Shown: positions 34,252 to 45,524, counted from the stretch's first letter. The stretch: 64,000 nt of DNA from Metellina segmentata (GCA_947359465.1 OX375873.1:58747573-58811572); one strand, 5' to 3'. Numbers and translations: made by a program. Notes: generated by a model from the sequence alone, not told the origin.

Positions 34252-35584
34252 TCTTCTATACATATAAAATTCAAATACCACTGACTGACTCATCACTGCA
34301 TCTCAAGAACTACAAGTCCTAGGAAGCTGAAATTTTGCAGGGTGTTTCTTCTTATACCGTAAGGGTGTACTGAGAAAGGATTTTGAAAAATTCGAATCCT
34401 AAGAGGCCTAAAATTGACCTAAGGCCTAAGCCAAAAGCAATTTGAAATCGCCATAGAAATAACATTGAGTATAAAACAAGTGCTTTACCAGTGTTGATCG
34501 AAAAACAAATTTTCTTAAAACAAATTTTCTTAAAACAAATTAAATTATAATGTTCATGTTTGAACTGAATTTTTACTTCTTGCCATGATAAAAATAATAT
34601 TTACAAATATTTGATTGATGAAGAAAGAATATTTAGAACATTTATTTTCATGTTTACTTAAATTTTATAATGGAGCACGAAAAGCCCAAACGATAAACTC
34701 ATTGATCATAAAAGCGTAATTTTGCTACTCGGTTTCTGGCAACCTCAGAATTATTGTTTAATTTTTTAATTTGATTTATATTTCTTTTTGGGGGTATTTG
34801 AGTTGAAAACGAGATGGTTGCAGTCATATTTGAGGATTCCCAAGTACTATAAATATATGTTCTTTTTTTGCTTATAAATCACTGTCTTCGTCAATATTGT
34901 TCAAGTTTTTTGTCGAATTGTTTCATTTCAGAATATATTCAGTCGAAATTCAACATGCTAGAACAGATATTTTTTTCAGAATTCTGCCTTTTTAAAGGAT
35001 TGTGTGGATTGGTCAAAAGGTGGATTAGTGTAGAGAACAGACAAACGTGAACTTTGCTTTATATATCTAACAGAAGTTCCGTTATTCCACCTGCCGCTGA
35101 ATGAAATTTTCAAGAAAAATTGCGTTTGCTTCAAACTAAATTAGTAACGAATGTTGTAACAATTTAAGTTACCATCTTCTAATATTGATGATGAAATTCG
35201 AAAATATCGCATACTAGGTGAAAGAATGGCACAATGAAAACATATTCATAGGAAATCTAAGTGCAAGGCTATCCACCGAAAATTCGCCAGTTTTACTGAA
35301 ATTGAATGCACGGAAATATTCGTAGTCACTCGAAAATTGAAAATCAACTTCAGCAGAAGTGTGACGAATATGAAATGGATTATATGGTTAGATACAACAT
35401 ACTCTATATGCATATTTGCGTCCGAAGTAAATTGTAGAAGCAATGTAGAAGTTAAATTGGTATTACATATTTTTTCCCGTACACTTAAATGATGCTAAGA
35501 TTCTTTTATGAAAAAGAATTGATGATGATTTTTCAATCAACATATTATTAATTCAACCCGAGCAAAGCCGGGTCTTTCTGCTAG
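34252..35584 (+). mobile_element. Helitron-like element, group A, long copy
   Basis: It begins A|TCTTCTATACATATAAAATTC, then CACTGACTGACTCATCACTG and GCTGAAATTTTGCAGG, a 5' region typical of Helitron-like elements. It ends AACCCGAGC AAA GCCGGGT hairpin, CTTTCTG, CTAG, before T. About 1.33 kb with no Rep/helicase coding. Its 5' T is also the last base of the hAT target duplication next to it, so the hAT element inserted right at this boundary or the exact start is uncertain by a few bases. Confidence 0.65.
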
Positions 35585-35589
35585 TACAT

Positions 35590-36225
35590 TCATATGAATG
35601 TGTGAACCTGAATTTAAAAAAAAAGTATTTTTTATATATATAGCAGCATTTATTTTACTTTTAACGGCGTTAATATTATTTTTTTCCAATAAAATGTATT
35701 ATAAAACTTGTACACCTCAGTCAATGTTACACCTCAATTACAATCTGAACATCTAATTCATTTAAACCAGTTCCCTTGTTCAAATGCGATTCGGAATATT
35801 TTGACTCATATTTTTTGCAGTGCTGATTTCTATCTTCCATATATATTATTGCTTTATGTAATCAGACTTCTTCAGAATTTCATTAGAGTGGCGAGCTTTT
35901 AAGTGGGGTTTTAGCAAAATCATTCGACTTCATAACTTAAATCAAGCATATTTAACCCACGTCAAAACGGCTAACTACACAAAAAAATGTCTAGTAGACG
36001 TTTTTCGTCATTCCAGTTAACTGTGCTTGGACTAAGAAGTAAACCTAACGAATGAATCCAGTAAAATTCGATTTTTGTATTGTTTATATCCAAAATTTTC
36101 ACTCAACAATAAGCAAATAATGTTAATATTTGTGCCAGGTACTCGTACTTTAGTCAAATGTATAGAGAGATGTTTGCATAAACAAGCTTCCCCAAAAGGA
36201 GGAAATTTAACATTTGTATTTTTCC
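35590..36225. other. Intron, nothing recognised
   Basis: AT-rich, no feature seen. Confidence 0.5.
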
Positions 36226-36227
36226 AG

Positions 36228-36345
36228 ACAATTCTATTTCAAGAAAAGGAGTAATATCATTTTTTCAAAAAATTCTATTCTAAGAAAAGGAAACTAAAAA
36301 AAAAAATCCTTTTAAACAACTATATTTTAAGGAAAGGAGAAATAG
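36228..36345 (+). repeat. Decayed tandem repeat, shared with 25525-25660
   Basis: Units built on ATTCTATTTCAAGAAAAGGA then GTAATATCATTTTTTC, matching the repeat 10.7 kb upstream in the same orientation. Confidence 0.65.
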
Positions 36346-36349
36346 AATA

Positions 36350-36790
36350 ATCCAAAGAAAATAATCTCTGTATGTCTGGGCAAGAATAGTTCATCACCGT
36401 GCCTCTTACAAGGCTGTGATAAGAGATTGTTGTGAAGATGGGCGTGCATGGCGGTGTCGTACTTGTCGCTCCAATTCGTCCCACAAGTGCTTGATCGGAT
36501 TGAGATCGGGGCATTAAATAGGCCAGTTAAGCAAATTCACGTTCACCAGCACGCGTTCTGCAGTATGACATGGAGCTAAATCTTTTTGGAAGAAACAACC
36601 ATCATTGCCGTAGTAATGTCATAGTATAGGCAAGGCCGAATTATCCAGAACATCGAAATACACGCCAGCGTTTATGATACCAGGTACCTAAAGCAATGGT
36701 CCGAGTCCTAACCAGGAAAAACATTCCTGGAACAAAGATGGATCCTCCTCCGAATTTCTGCAGTGTCTAAATACATTTATCCGTATAGTG
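36350..36790 (-). pseudogene. Tc1 transposase relic (catalytic part)
   Basis: Minus reading: LGPLL, stop, VPGIINAGVYFDVL, DNSALPIL, then FQKDLAPCHTAERVLVNVNL, NWPI, stop, CPDLNPIKHLWDEL. QKDLAPCH stands for the usual QDNAxCH second-Asp block, and CPDLNPIKHLWDEL for SPDLNPIEHLWDEL. The order and spacing fit the Tc1 catalytic core. Several stops are present, and the glutamate is replaced by lysine in this reading. Inverted termini are not recognised. Confidence 0.8.
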
Positions 36791-36957
36791 TATGTGTTGT
36801 TTTAAAGATTTAAAGTTTTAAAGAGAAATATTACACTACTCCGTAATCTTGCGATACTCAGAGTTCAAAATTTATTTTTGACATGTTCAGGGGAAGTGTA
36901 ATAAACGTATTAAATGAATGTTGTAATTATTTTAAACTTGTTTCTATTTTTCCTTAG

Positions 36958-37098
36958 TGTGAGCTTGCTCGCCCTTGCCATCCTCAAACCACTTGCTTGA
37001 ATGCAGCTCCTGGTTTCCGGTGTGGTCAGTGTCCTCCAGGATACACAGGACGAGATGTACAAGGTATTGGCCTTGAATATGCTCGTTCGGTTCGTCAG
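36958..37098 (+). CDS. Tsp: Thrombospondin internal exon (EGF-like module)
   Basis: A 47-codon exon, phase 0 at both ends, between TTCCTTAG and GTGAGT. It reads CELARPCHPQTTC, then APGFRCGQCPPGYTGRDVQG and IGLEYARSVRQ. Its first Cys completes the DIDEC motif begun by the exon at 1722-1942, which confirms the pair is joined in the mRNA. The GIGLxYAR segment after the sixth-cysteine region is a characteristic insertion of thrombospondin EGF modules. Five cysteines are visible here (C1, C2, C3, C4 and C5 of the module, with the module continuing in the next exon as LC). It is separated from the next exon by only 88 bp while its upstream intron is about 35 kb. Confidence 0.95.
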
Positions 37099-37186
37099 GT
37101 GAGTGTTTGCATCTACATTTAAAAATAATGTGATGACCAGTTACAATGCTTTATTTTAAATTTCTCACACGCAATTACTTTTCTAG

Positions 37187-37264
37187 CTATGTCTGGATAT
37201 AAATGAATGTGATGATGGACAAAATGGTGGATGTGTCGAAAACTCGCAATGCGTTAATAGCATG
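37187..37264 (+). CDS. Tsp: Thrombospondin internal exon (calcium-binding EGF, first half)
   Basis: A 26-codon, phase 0 exon between TTTTCTAG and GTGAGT. It reads LCLDINECDDGQNGGCVENS then QCVNSM. DINEC is the calcium-binding EGF start. CVNSM joins GSFSC of the next exon to give C-x-N-x4-F-x-C, the consensus for Asn/Asp beta-hydroxylation in calcium-binding EGF modules. The module is thus split between two exons. The short length, exact frame and flanking sites leave little doubt. The next intron (3.36 kb) contains two layers of Tc1 relics and the acceptor triplication. Confidence 0.95.
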
Positions 37265-37319
37265 GTGAGTAACAGAACATATTTATTTAGAATGAGGTTA
37301 GATTATTATTTGTGATAAA

Positions 37320-37375
37320 TGAATGAATTCCTTTTCATGAATTTCCTTTTCATGAATTCCTTTTCATGAATTGAT
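37320..37375 (+). repeat. Short tandem repeat
   Basis: Three copies of a 14-18 bp unit containing GAATTCCTTTTCATGA. Confidence 0.8.
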
Positions 37376-37397
37376 ATTTTCAATGTCTATTTTTGTC

Positions 37398-37800
37398 TCA
37401 AAACTGTATGTTAAGTACTGATTTTTCATCCTTTCTACACGAGTGCCAAAAAACTGGTACGCCAGTCCAATACTTAGTAGGCCCCACAAGGGTGCCTAAA
37501 ACTACAGAAATACGACAGGGCATAGACTCCACGAGCTTCTGGAAGTATTTGATAAACATTGATAATCCTACTACCTTCAAAGGGATCCACAATTTTGTTT
37601 TCAATGCCTGTTTTTTTTATCTCAAAACTGTATGTCAAATACTAGAAACCTTTTAGATTTTTGCATCCTCTTTTTTATTATAAACTACAATAGTACCAAA
37701 AATACCGCTACACTAATCTAGTACTTGGTAGGCCGCCTAAGGGAGCGTAAAGCTGCAAATATACGAAAGTGCATTGACTCAACTAGCTTGTGGAAGAATT
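37398..37800 (-). pseudogene. Duplicated Tc1 transposase C-terminus
   Basis: Two diverged tandem copies, about 245 bp apart. On minus the first reads FQKLVESMPCRISVVLGTLV, GPTKYWTGVPVFWH. The second reads FFHKLVESMHFRIFAALRSL, RRPTKY, stop. Both match the Tc1 ending (LVESMPRRxxAVxxxxGGPTKY). No catalytic part remains. The second copy is cut off by the element at 37803-38902. Confidence 0.75.
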
Positions 37801-37802
37801 TA

Positions 37803-38902
37803 CGTGTTGCTATTTGTAATATACGTTTTAACGTCTATAAGAAAAAACTTAACGTGCATCAATAAATGTAACTTTTAGTGCATCAATAAATGTGAAAAAC
37901 CTTATCCTAACAGGAAACTGGTAAAATAAACGGGAGTTATAGTTTTATCGGAAAATGTTGGTTTTACATAAGCACATACCAAATCATTTTACATATGAAT
38001 TATATTGCATTCTGAAAATTGCAAATTAGCTTGGAAACAGATCATTGATGATCCGCTGTTTTACCTGAGGACAACAGCGTATTTTGCATCAGAATATAAT
38101 ATTCTGATGTTTAGGATCTCTGTTTTATACAGCGTATTGCATGCCATAAAACATGTGTTCTATAGGTGATGTATATGTGACTTAGGTGGGATTTACAAGA
38201 CCCCAAACGCAGAGGAGTGTTCCTCTTCCTTTAACCATAACTTGGCGTGTCTAGACTTAGGTGACGGCGCATTCTCGTGTCGGAAGAGGTCAAGCTCGTC
38301 ACAATGAATATAAGACATGAACGGGGGTCTTAACTCGTCAGAAAAGAGGCCGAACATTCACCTGTCAGAGACATTTGTTGATGTAGAGGAGTCCCATTCA
38401 ATGTCATCTAAATAAATCCCAGACCATAACGCCATATATCACCAGCCTGTACAATCTCCTGTTGACATGAGGGATCCATGGCTTCATGGGCGACTGATCC
38501 TTTCTTCTGCACGATACAGTTGAAATCGCGACTCTACAGACCAGGGTTACTCATTTCCAGTCATCAAATGCTCAGTGTCGGTACTTCTGAGCTCATGCAA
38601 GGCGCATTGCTATGTGTTGAGTATTCTTCAAGGTTACTCCAGTTAGACGTAGGGCTTCTTAAACCCATATCGTAAAGGGAACGTTCCACAGTCCCCCATG
38701 CTGATATTTGTTAAGGGCTCACCACTGAATTCTGATATTATTTGAGGCAATGTTCCAATTCGATCACGGGAAACAATTCTCACCAACCGAGGTGTGTAAT
38801 TTTCACCCAGAGTATATTTACAGCCACGATTTTGTCGTAAGTTAAAAGTACGTTAAGTTTTTTCTTACAGACGTTAAAACGTATATTACAAATAGCAACA
38901 CG
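37803..38902 (-). mobile_element. Tc1-type element with 53-bp inverted repeats, decayed
   Basis: Left arm 37803-37855 (CGTGTTGCTATTTGTAATAT onward) and right arm 38850-38902 are inverted copies with a single mismatch, flanked by TA on each side. The 1.1-kb interior on minus has patches like FRHENAPSPKSRHAKLW, which recalls DDNARPHRARLV of the transposase core, but many stops. The arms are far better preserved than the gene, which suggests a non-autonomous copy moved recently relative to coding decay. It inserted into the older Tc1 relic on its left. Confidence 0.8.
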
Positions 38903-39009
38903 TAAATATGTCGTCCAATTTGTGTAATGAGTTTATTTCCCAACCTAAATACAGCTCTTAGAAGTAATCTAAAAATGTTTTTTTATGCACCTTAGATGTA
39001 GTATGACAG

Positions 39010-40640
39010 GGATTATAATGTTTGTTTTTATCCAAAGTATTAACTGCGTTCTACGAAAGCTAGAAGAATATCAGAAATTTCATGTTCAGCAAGTTCTAGA
39101 GTCCTTTATAATTTATTTTTAAAGTTGTTATTTCTAATGAACCTAAAAATTTGTAGAATAATCGTTACTGATATCTTAAAAATTAGTTTTCTGTGGAAGT
39201 GTTGGATTTTTTTTAACGTGGTTGCACTGACAGACTTGGTCTAGCTAACAGCATTTGTATCACCAAAACTTTACATTTAAATGTAAAGAATGCTGTAAAA
39301 TCAATTAAAGAGAATTTCTGGATGAATATTATTCCAAATTCCAATACCCCGGGTGTTAAAATATGGATAACAATGCGTGTAGCTATTGTTCCTTCTCTTC
39401 TATAAGTTCTATTACGACTACAAGTACGAAATGGCACCTGATGCTACGACTTCAACTTTGCATACTTGAATGAAAAAAATTCCGAGTTGTTTACTTCTTG
39501 ACTTTCTGCAAGGTTTCTCTACTTGATTGAAACAAAAGATAAAATTTAATACACGTTGAAATCTTGTGGTTTTTTTTTGCAATGACTGCTATTTGCTGTA
39601 TCTTAAGAAATACATGCGGTCTATGAAGGTAAAAAGTTTGCCTGGATTTCTTAGATCAGGAACTTAAAGACCCTTAAAATGTATTCTTAGAGTTGTGTGT
39701 TTACATTTACCGAATAATTCATAGAATAATAAACACTGGTATTTTTAGAAGATTACAAGCACACGTGTAAATAATGGCATAAGATAAAGTTATCCTGTTT
39801 TCTAGATCAATATTATGTTTAAATGTTCCGAATAATTCATAGAATGACATAAGATCAAGTTATCCTGTTTTCTAGATCAATATTATGTTTACATGTACCG
39901 AATAATTCATAGAATAATAAACACTGGTATTCTTAGTAGATTACAATCATACGTGTAAATAATGACATAAGATCAAGTTATCCTGTTTTCTAGATCAATA
40001 TTATTCCAAACCCAACTGTCGGTATCAGTTTAAAATGTTGGTAAAGATGTGTATAAGTATTGTTCCTAATAAACTCTATTACGACTACAAGTGATGGCAC
40101 TTGCTGCACCAACTTCAACTCTGCATAACTGAGCGGTGAGACTCCCAAATGTTTACACTTTGACTGTCTGAAAGGCTTCTTTTCTTGACCGAACAACAAA
40201 TAGATTTTAATACAAATCCATTGAGAATCATACGGTGACTATGCTGTTTGTTCTAGCCAAAGAAAAATCTAATACGTTCCATAAAAGCAAGAAGAATATA
40301 AGACATTTTCTTGTTTCCTCCAGTTTTAATGACCTTTAATTTTTTGCGTTTTTTCCTAAGTAACCGAATAATTCATAGAATAATCGAAACTGGAATTTTT
40401 AAGAGATTAGAATCACTCTCGTAAATGATATAAGATGGATTGTTTCCGATTTCTAGACCAATATTGTTCCCAATACAATTCCCTGTACCAATTTAAAGCG
40501 TCTAGAAAGACGTGTGTAGCTATTGTTCCTTAGAATGTCCACTTCAAGTGCGAAATGGCACCTGATGCGACGACTTACTTGAGCGATAAGACGCCGACTT
40601 GCTTACCTCTTGACTTTCTTTAGGGCTCCTTTTCTTGTGG
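39010..40640 (+). repeat. Diverged tandem triplication reaching into an exon start
   Basis: Three related units (about 39010-39560, 39570-40215, 40225-40640). Shared landmarks are AATTCATAGAATAAT, GTGTAGCTATTGTTCCTT (39377 and 40511, decayed at 40049), ACAAGTACGAAATGGCACCT, and TTCTTGACTTTCTGCAAGG versus CTTGACTTTCTTTAGGG. Unit 2 contains a further internal duplication (39700-39980). Unit 3 ends in the real acceptor and first bases of the exon at 40624. Units 1 and 2 carry matching sequence at 39501-39520 and 40160-40185. Confidence 0.8.
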
Positions 40641-40776
40641 CGAATGCATCGAGGGCTTCGTGGGGAACCAGACTTACGGCTGCCATCCCCATCCTGGAAT
40701 GTGTCCCGATGGGACAGTTTGCGACGGCAACGCGGACTGCGTGCTCCTGCGGGGACTGACAAAGTACCAGTGCAAG
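40624..40776 (+). CDS. Tsp: Thrombospondin internal exon (EGF end and next EGF start)
   Basis: A 51-codon, phase 0 exon between TTTCTTTAG and GTAAGT. GSFSCGECIEGFVGNQ completes the calcium-binding EGF module begun at 37187. HPHPGMCPDGTVCDGNADC, with GLTKYQCK after it, starts the last EGF-like module, finished by [12 protein letters not shown] in the exon at 56100. NQT is a candidate N-glycosylation site. The exon is GC-rich for this window. Its acceptor is the third copy of a tandem-duplicated sequence, so two look-alike acceptors lie 1.1 kb and 0.45 kb upstream. Only this copy continues into the coding frame. Confidence 0.95.
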
Positions 40777-40779
40777 GTA

Positions 40780-41145
40780 AGTGGCACACGTGAATTCCTT
40801 CTCTCGCTCTCGGATGCAGATTTATGTTTGGCTAGTATTTCAAAGTGCCACCATTTTTTAGGACTCCACTTCGGATTGCAGGTTGGTTTTGTTGGATTCT
40901 AAGTCTCCATTCATGTGACGTCTATCGCATATGCCGTTGTCGGATTTATTGCCCCCAGTTCAGAAATACTGTTAAGTAGAAACGAAAAACTGGATGCAAG
41001 TAATTTTATTTTAACATTTGAAGGGACGTTATGCAAAACATTTTATGGGTGAAAACAATCACCTATAAATGTATTTTGCATGTAAAAGATGTAATAATTT
41101 TAGTTTCTATGGAACTAGCAAGCAATTGAATTCACGTCTACAGTT
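40780..41145. other. Intron, nothing recognised
   Basis: No feature seen. Confidence 0.5.
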
Positions 41146-41149
41146 GCCA

Positions 41150-41765
41150 ACGGTGCGAGATCAACACTAAAGGAAACGACCTGAGGACAACACCTCATAA
41201 TTCTGAATTACGGTCAGATGCCGAGGTCGCCGATCAACCGGTATAGTGGTAAGGTGTTAGCCTCTGGATCGGAAGGTTCCTAGTTCGAATCCGGGTCGGG
41301 CATGTATGTTTGTAAGCGTATGGTGTAGAGGCGGCTGGTGGAACTTAAATCTGTCGTGGCCGAAAGTCCTCACGTTGGGTTGGTGTGGAAGTTTGGATAG
41401 TGGGGTGCCAGCTCAGGTGTTGCTTCGTCATCTGAACGTGGTTCAAAATTATGAGGTGTTGTCCTCGGATCTCTCCCTTAAGAGACTGATCCCGGACCGT
41501 TTTCAATAGCCCGCTGTGTTGCTTTAGTACGACGTTAACTAAAATTACCATTACCAGATGCCGAGGTCAACATCGTATCAGGAACACCACGTTCCGAACT
41601 TCCACACCTCGCTCGTTAGAACAGCTGAGGCCACGATATATTTAACGTGTCCCCACGTGCACAACGGTCTTTGGTTTTTATGAAATTTTGAACTCGCAAC
41701 TATCCGGTTGCCAATCCGAAACTCTACAAACTGGACTACTTTTAAGAGTAAAAGCTGTTCCTGAT
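41150..41765 (-). mobile_element. SINE family 1, minus copy split by another SINE
   Basis: The minus-strand body occurs in two parts, 41150-41228 (GACAACACCTCATAATTCTG) and 41569-41765 (ending in the tRNA-like head with TTTTGAACTCGCAAC, the box B complement). The pieces join exactly if the plus-strand SINE between them and one copy of CAGATGCCGAGGTC are removed. Confidence 0.85.
41229..41554 (+). mobile_element. tRNA-derived SINE, family 1, young full-length copy
   Basis: A complete 326-bp copy flanked by a perfect 14-bp target duplication CAGATGCCGAGGTC (41215-41228, 41555-41568). The tRNA-like head starts GCCGATCAACCGGTATAGTG, has box A in TATAGTGGTAAGG and box B GTTCGAATC (41283-41291), and ends CCGGGTCGGGC, which can pair with the 5' end as an acceptor stem. 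The body includes GTGTGGAAGTTTGGATAGTG and GGTGTTGTCCTCGGATCTC. The 3' end is a short ATTACC repeat. It sits inside the minus SINE copy. Confidence 0.92.
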
Positions 41766-41769
41766 TGGT

Positions 41770-44700
41770 GTGCTGAGCGTGAACTTGTAAGTGGTCAGGT
41801 CAAATCACTGGTGATGGAATTCCAAACTTTCCATTATGAGATGTAGTATAAGCATTCTTTTTTGCTATGTATAAATAAAAAATTATTTAACAACACATAT
41901 AATGCAAACAACTCACGATTAGCCGACGATGCTATTTGCTGAGTGTTTAACTGCCTTTAGTATGTAAAATGCGAGCTCTCTTACTTCAAGTTAAAGAATC
42001 TTGCTACCCAATCTCGATGTTATATGTAAATCACTAAGTAATGAGCACTTTGACAGTGGTGATTAAAAGTAATAGATTAACTTATTTTATAATATAAATT
42101 AATTCAGTTAATCAGCTATCACCATATCAGTTAACTTTAGGATCAACTTCTGAGTTTGGCTTATGTGCCTTCATTGCAATCTATTTTTGAATGAAAATTT
42201 AGCAAATTGTCAGCATTTTTAGTTGGTTGAGTGGTAATATAACTTGTAACAATCTTAAACGCCGAAAGATCGAAATTGGAGATGTTTCTTATATAGCATG
42301 GTTGTTTAATGTTATACATTTACCAACATAGCAATCTTGTGTTTTTAAATGTAAAATTTTCTTATTGGAAACTGTTATAATAACATCCCTATGTTCCACT
42401 TTTACCTGTTGGTATGGCATTTGTCTTAAAAATTCCGATTATTTTGCTATTCAACTAGACAATGTGTATTTCTGGATAGTGCGATTATCCATTGCTACCA
42501 TTTCTTACTCCTGCGGTTTTACACTATGGTAAACCAAATTGTTTAGTTTCATATTCACTGTAACGTCATTTAAATAAATATGTGCGTTTCTGCTACCAGT
42601 ATCAAATAGGTTTTTGCAAAGATGGTTTTTCAGGAATCTTGGTTTTACATTTTTACCGAGTTGCATGTCTCTCAACTGTTGAAATATTGAATGCCGTGAA
42701 GATTCTGAAATCGGGATTTCACAATATTTCCTTAGATGCATTTAATACAACCTACCGTACATACAAATTAAATTATAAATGAGATGTAGTTTAGTATCCG
42801 AGGCAACGGTAATTTATTTCCAAACACGATAACCTTGTTGTGATTCAGCTTTAAGGCAACATTATGCCAGGAAAGTTCGTTTGGATTCAAACCATGGCAA
42901 TGAAATTTCGTTCTATGGATAGGTTAAAAATTCGATTTTCACCCTGTGAATTTTGCTTATACAGAATCAGAAGAAAAAAAAACTGCTCTCAATTATTCTT
43001 TACTTTTGTTTATTTGTACATTCCTCATTTTAGCTGCCATTTATAACAAATCGAATCGCCAAGATGGCCGAGAAAATTTACTTGGCGACAAATATGCCTC
43101 CGATACTACATCTTTACCTAAATTGCTGATTAAAACCACATGTACCATAGGTTCTGATCAAACTTGCCCAATAAAGCGAGTAGCATAATACTACCACAAA
43201 GAGTGATTAACCAAACCAACCACATATCAATGTATTCAAAAATCGTAGTCACTATTTCGTAAAAATGATTGATAAGTATACTTCAAAATTTTTTTTTCTC
43301 AACGAAATACTTGTATGTAAATACTTGTCTTGAAAAATACTGAAAAAAGAAAAATGTTTGAAAACTATTTTTTTCAAGCCACGTGCTAAACATTTCTGGA
43401 AGACCGTGAACTTATAGTTGAACATATTGTTCTGAGATTTCAGATGGTAGCAGATAATGTTGGTTAGTGTATTGAACATGTTTTGAATTTACTGTAGGTC
43501 AAATCATCGCCGGACAACATTGTAGTCAGAATAAAAATTTCACGTCCCTGGTGGTGATTTTTTCAACTAATCTTCTAGCCATGAATTTCTTTTTCATGGT
43601 CTTATAAAGACGTTCTGAAAATATGAAGACATTCCAATAAGTAGTCTGACTGCTTAAAATGAGTGAACTTTAAATATAGGCACCCTGTACATTGCAAAAC
43701 TGTTAAAACAGTTACATCCTTCGACAGACAAACTAAATCTCTAAACAAATTAGAAATGATTCTATTATCTAATCCTCTTAGTAAATTTTAGTTTTCAAAC
43801 TAAAATTTACTTAATACCGTTTAGTTATGGAAAACATAGTCCAGGTTTTGAAGTTTAAATTGTTTGTACTTTCTCTCTATCTTTTGAACTCTCTATCTTT
43901 GAAACTATTCTTTTTTTACTTTCATCAGACAGTGCATAAGATTTTGTTTTACATCAATATAGTATCAGTCGAAAGCATTTCTTCTAAAAATTGTCGAAAG
44001 AATAAAAAATTTCTCTTGGTAGGGTGGTGAAGTAGTGAAATGTAAAGCTTCGAGACTTTAATGTGAGCTGAAAACATTGAAGTGAATACAAGGCGCTTGA
44101 ACCATTCTAAATGTCTCATAATGTTGCAATTGGCGTAATTGCTGCAATTACCAAGGAACTCTTAAAACCATTTAAAGACGAAGAACAGTAAAGAGAAAAC
44201 ACATTCAAAGCAAAGTACGCAGGAAACGAAAGACTTAGAAACGTCGAAAACCAAAAAACTAATACTAAACCCAAAATGCGACTAGGATAGAAACAATTTG
44301 TGTGCCTTTTAAAATAATTACATTTGTTCGATGTTAAGGCAGCTGATGTGATTTTAGCTCACCAAACAAATAAAAGTACATATTTGGGATTGAAGAAATA
44401 CGATTCTCCTATTTGCCATTTTTCTTTACTTAAGATAGAAAAGCCTCTGTTTAAAGGTTTTAAAGTTTCAATACGAATGATTACTCAATTTTTAAGAAGG
44501 CTCAAGCATTAGCTTATTGACTTTTCTAGTTATTTCTGATTCATTTGAATCGAACAGAACCTCTTATGCTTTTCTTTGTTTTTCCTAAACGAGATCAATA
44601 AATAACATGGATGGTATAAGAAGCGATATGAATGCATTTGGCTACAGTATGCATACAACCAAATTACTATAGTTTTAGAAACAATTACATTCCGAATATT

Positions 44701-45520
44701 GCTAGACTTTTAGTAATTTTTGAAGTCAACATATTGCCAGTTTTAAATACGTTTTCAGTCAGCTTGTTTGTATGGTTTTAGAAACTGTTGGAGTCAGCAT
44801 ATTTCTATAGTTTTAAAAACTTATAGAACTATATACAGCCCACATATTGCTGAAGTCTTAATTACTTCAGAAACTTTCGTGAATTATCTTCTTAGTCCCT
44901 GCGTCATAACTTAAAAAAGTCATCGAAGTAAATGTAATTGTAGAGAAATCGGTTTATCAGACCAACTTGTGTATTTCCTGCAAAACGCACATTTATTCCG
45001 TTTCGTTGGCCGTTTTAGAAAATAAGAAACTGAATTGTACCGTTGCATTCGTTAGTTAGCAAGACATGAAAGTCAGTGTAACTTTGTCTCGAAACGTACT
45101 TCATGGTGTATAAAGTATACATTGCTACTTCAGATGGTAGACTTACTACTACATTGTAAAATTATTTTTTGTAGTGGTAGCTAATTGAAATGAGATCGAG
45201 CAGCAACTAATATTGAAGCTGTGATAACAGTGGAAGTAGTGTCAGTTAGCAGAATGCCCCAAACAGTTGTTAGAGGTAACCTGCATCACATTGGCAATTC
45301 AACCACACACCACGAACCATCTACCAAAATGTGATCCAATTGAGGTTAGCGTCATTGGAGTTTCTCAGAAGCACCATCTGGGATGTTTTCGAAATGCACG
45401 TCTTCAGATCACGTCCGGGTCACTAAATTCAGCAAGACGCGTGAAAGACGCTGCAACTTTGTCTACTAAAAAGTACTTCGTGGGGGGGGATATAGGTGAC
45501 ACTGCTTTATACGTATACTA
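41770..45520. other. Intron, mostly unrecognised
   Basis: AT-rich, with a 30-bp palindrome at 43781-43810. Near 43690 is GGCACCCTGTAC, which resembles a mariner terminus, but no partner was found. 45080-45180 and 45440-45560 share short blocks (AACTTTGTCT, GTACTTC, TTTGTAGT) and may be an old duplication leading into the satellite. Confidence 0.4.
43781..43810. repeat. 30-bp palindrome
   Basis: Arms GTAAATTTTAGTTT and AAACTAAAATTTAC are exact complements around a 2-base centre (TC). Confidence 0.9.
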
Positions 45521-45524
45521 CAAC

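Noticed and set aside
40544..40789. Minus-strand open frame across the 40624 exon
   Set aside because: Shadow of the plus-strand thrombospondin exon.
41229..41300. Functional tRNA gene
   Set aside because: Boxes A and B are good, but the sequence continues into a repeated SINE body, the acceptor stem has mismatches, and related heads occur at other SINE copies.
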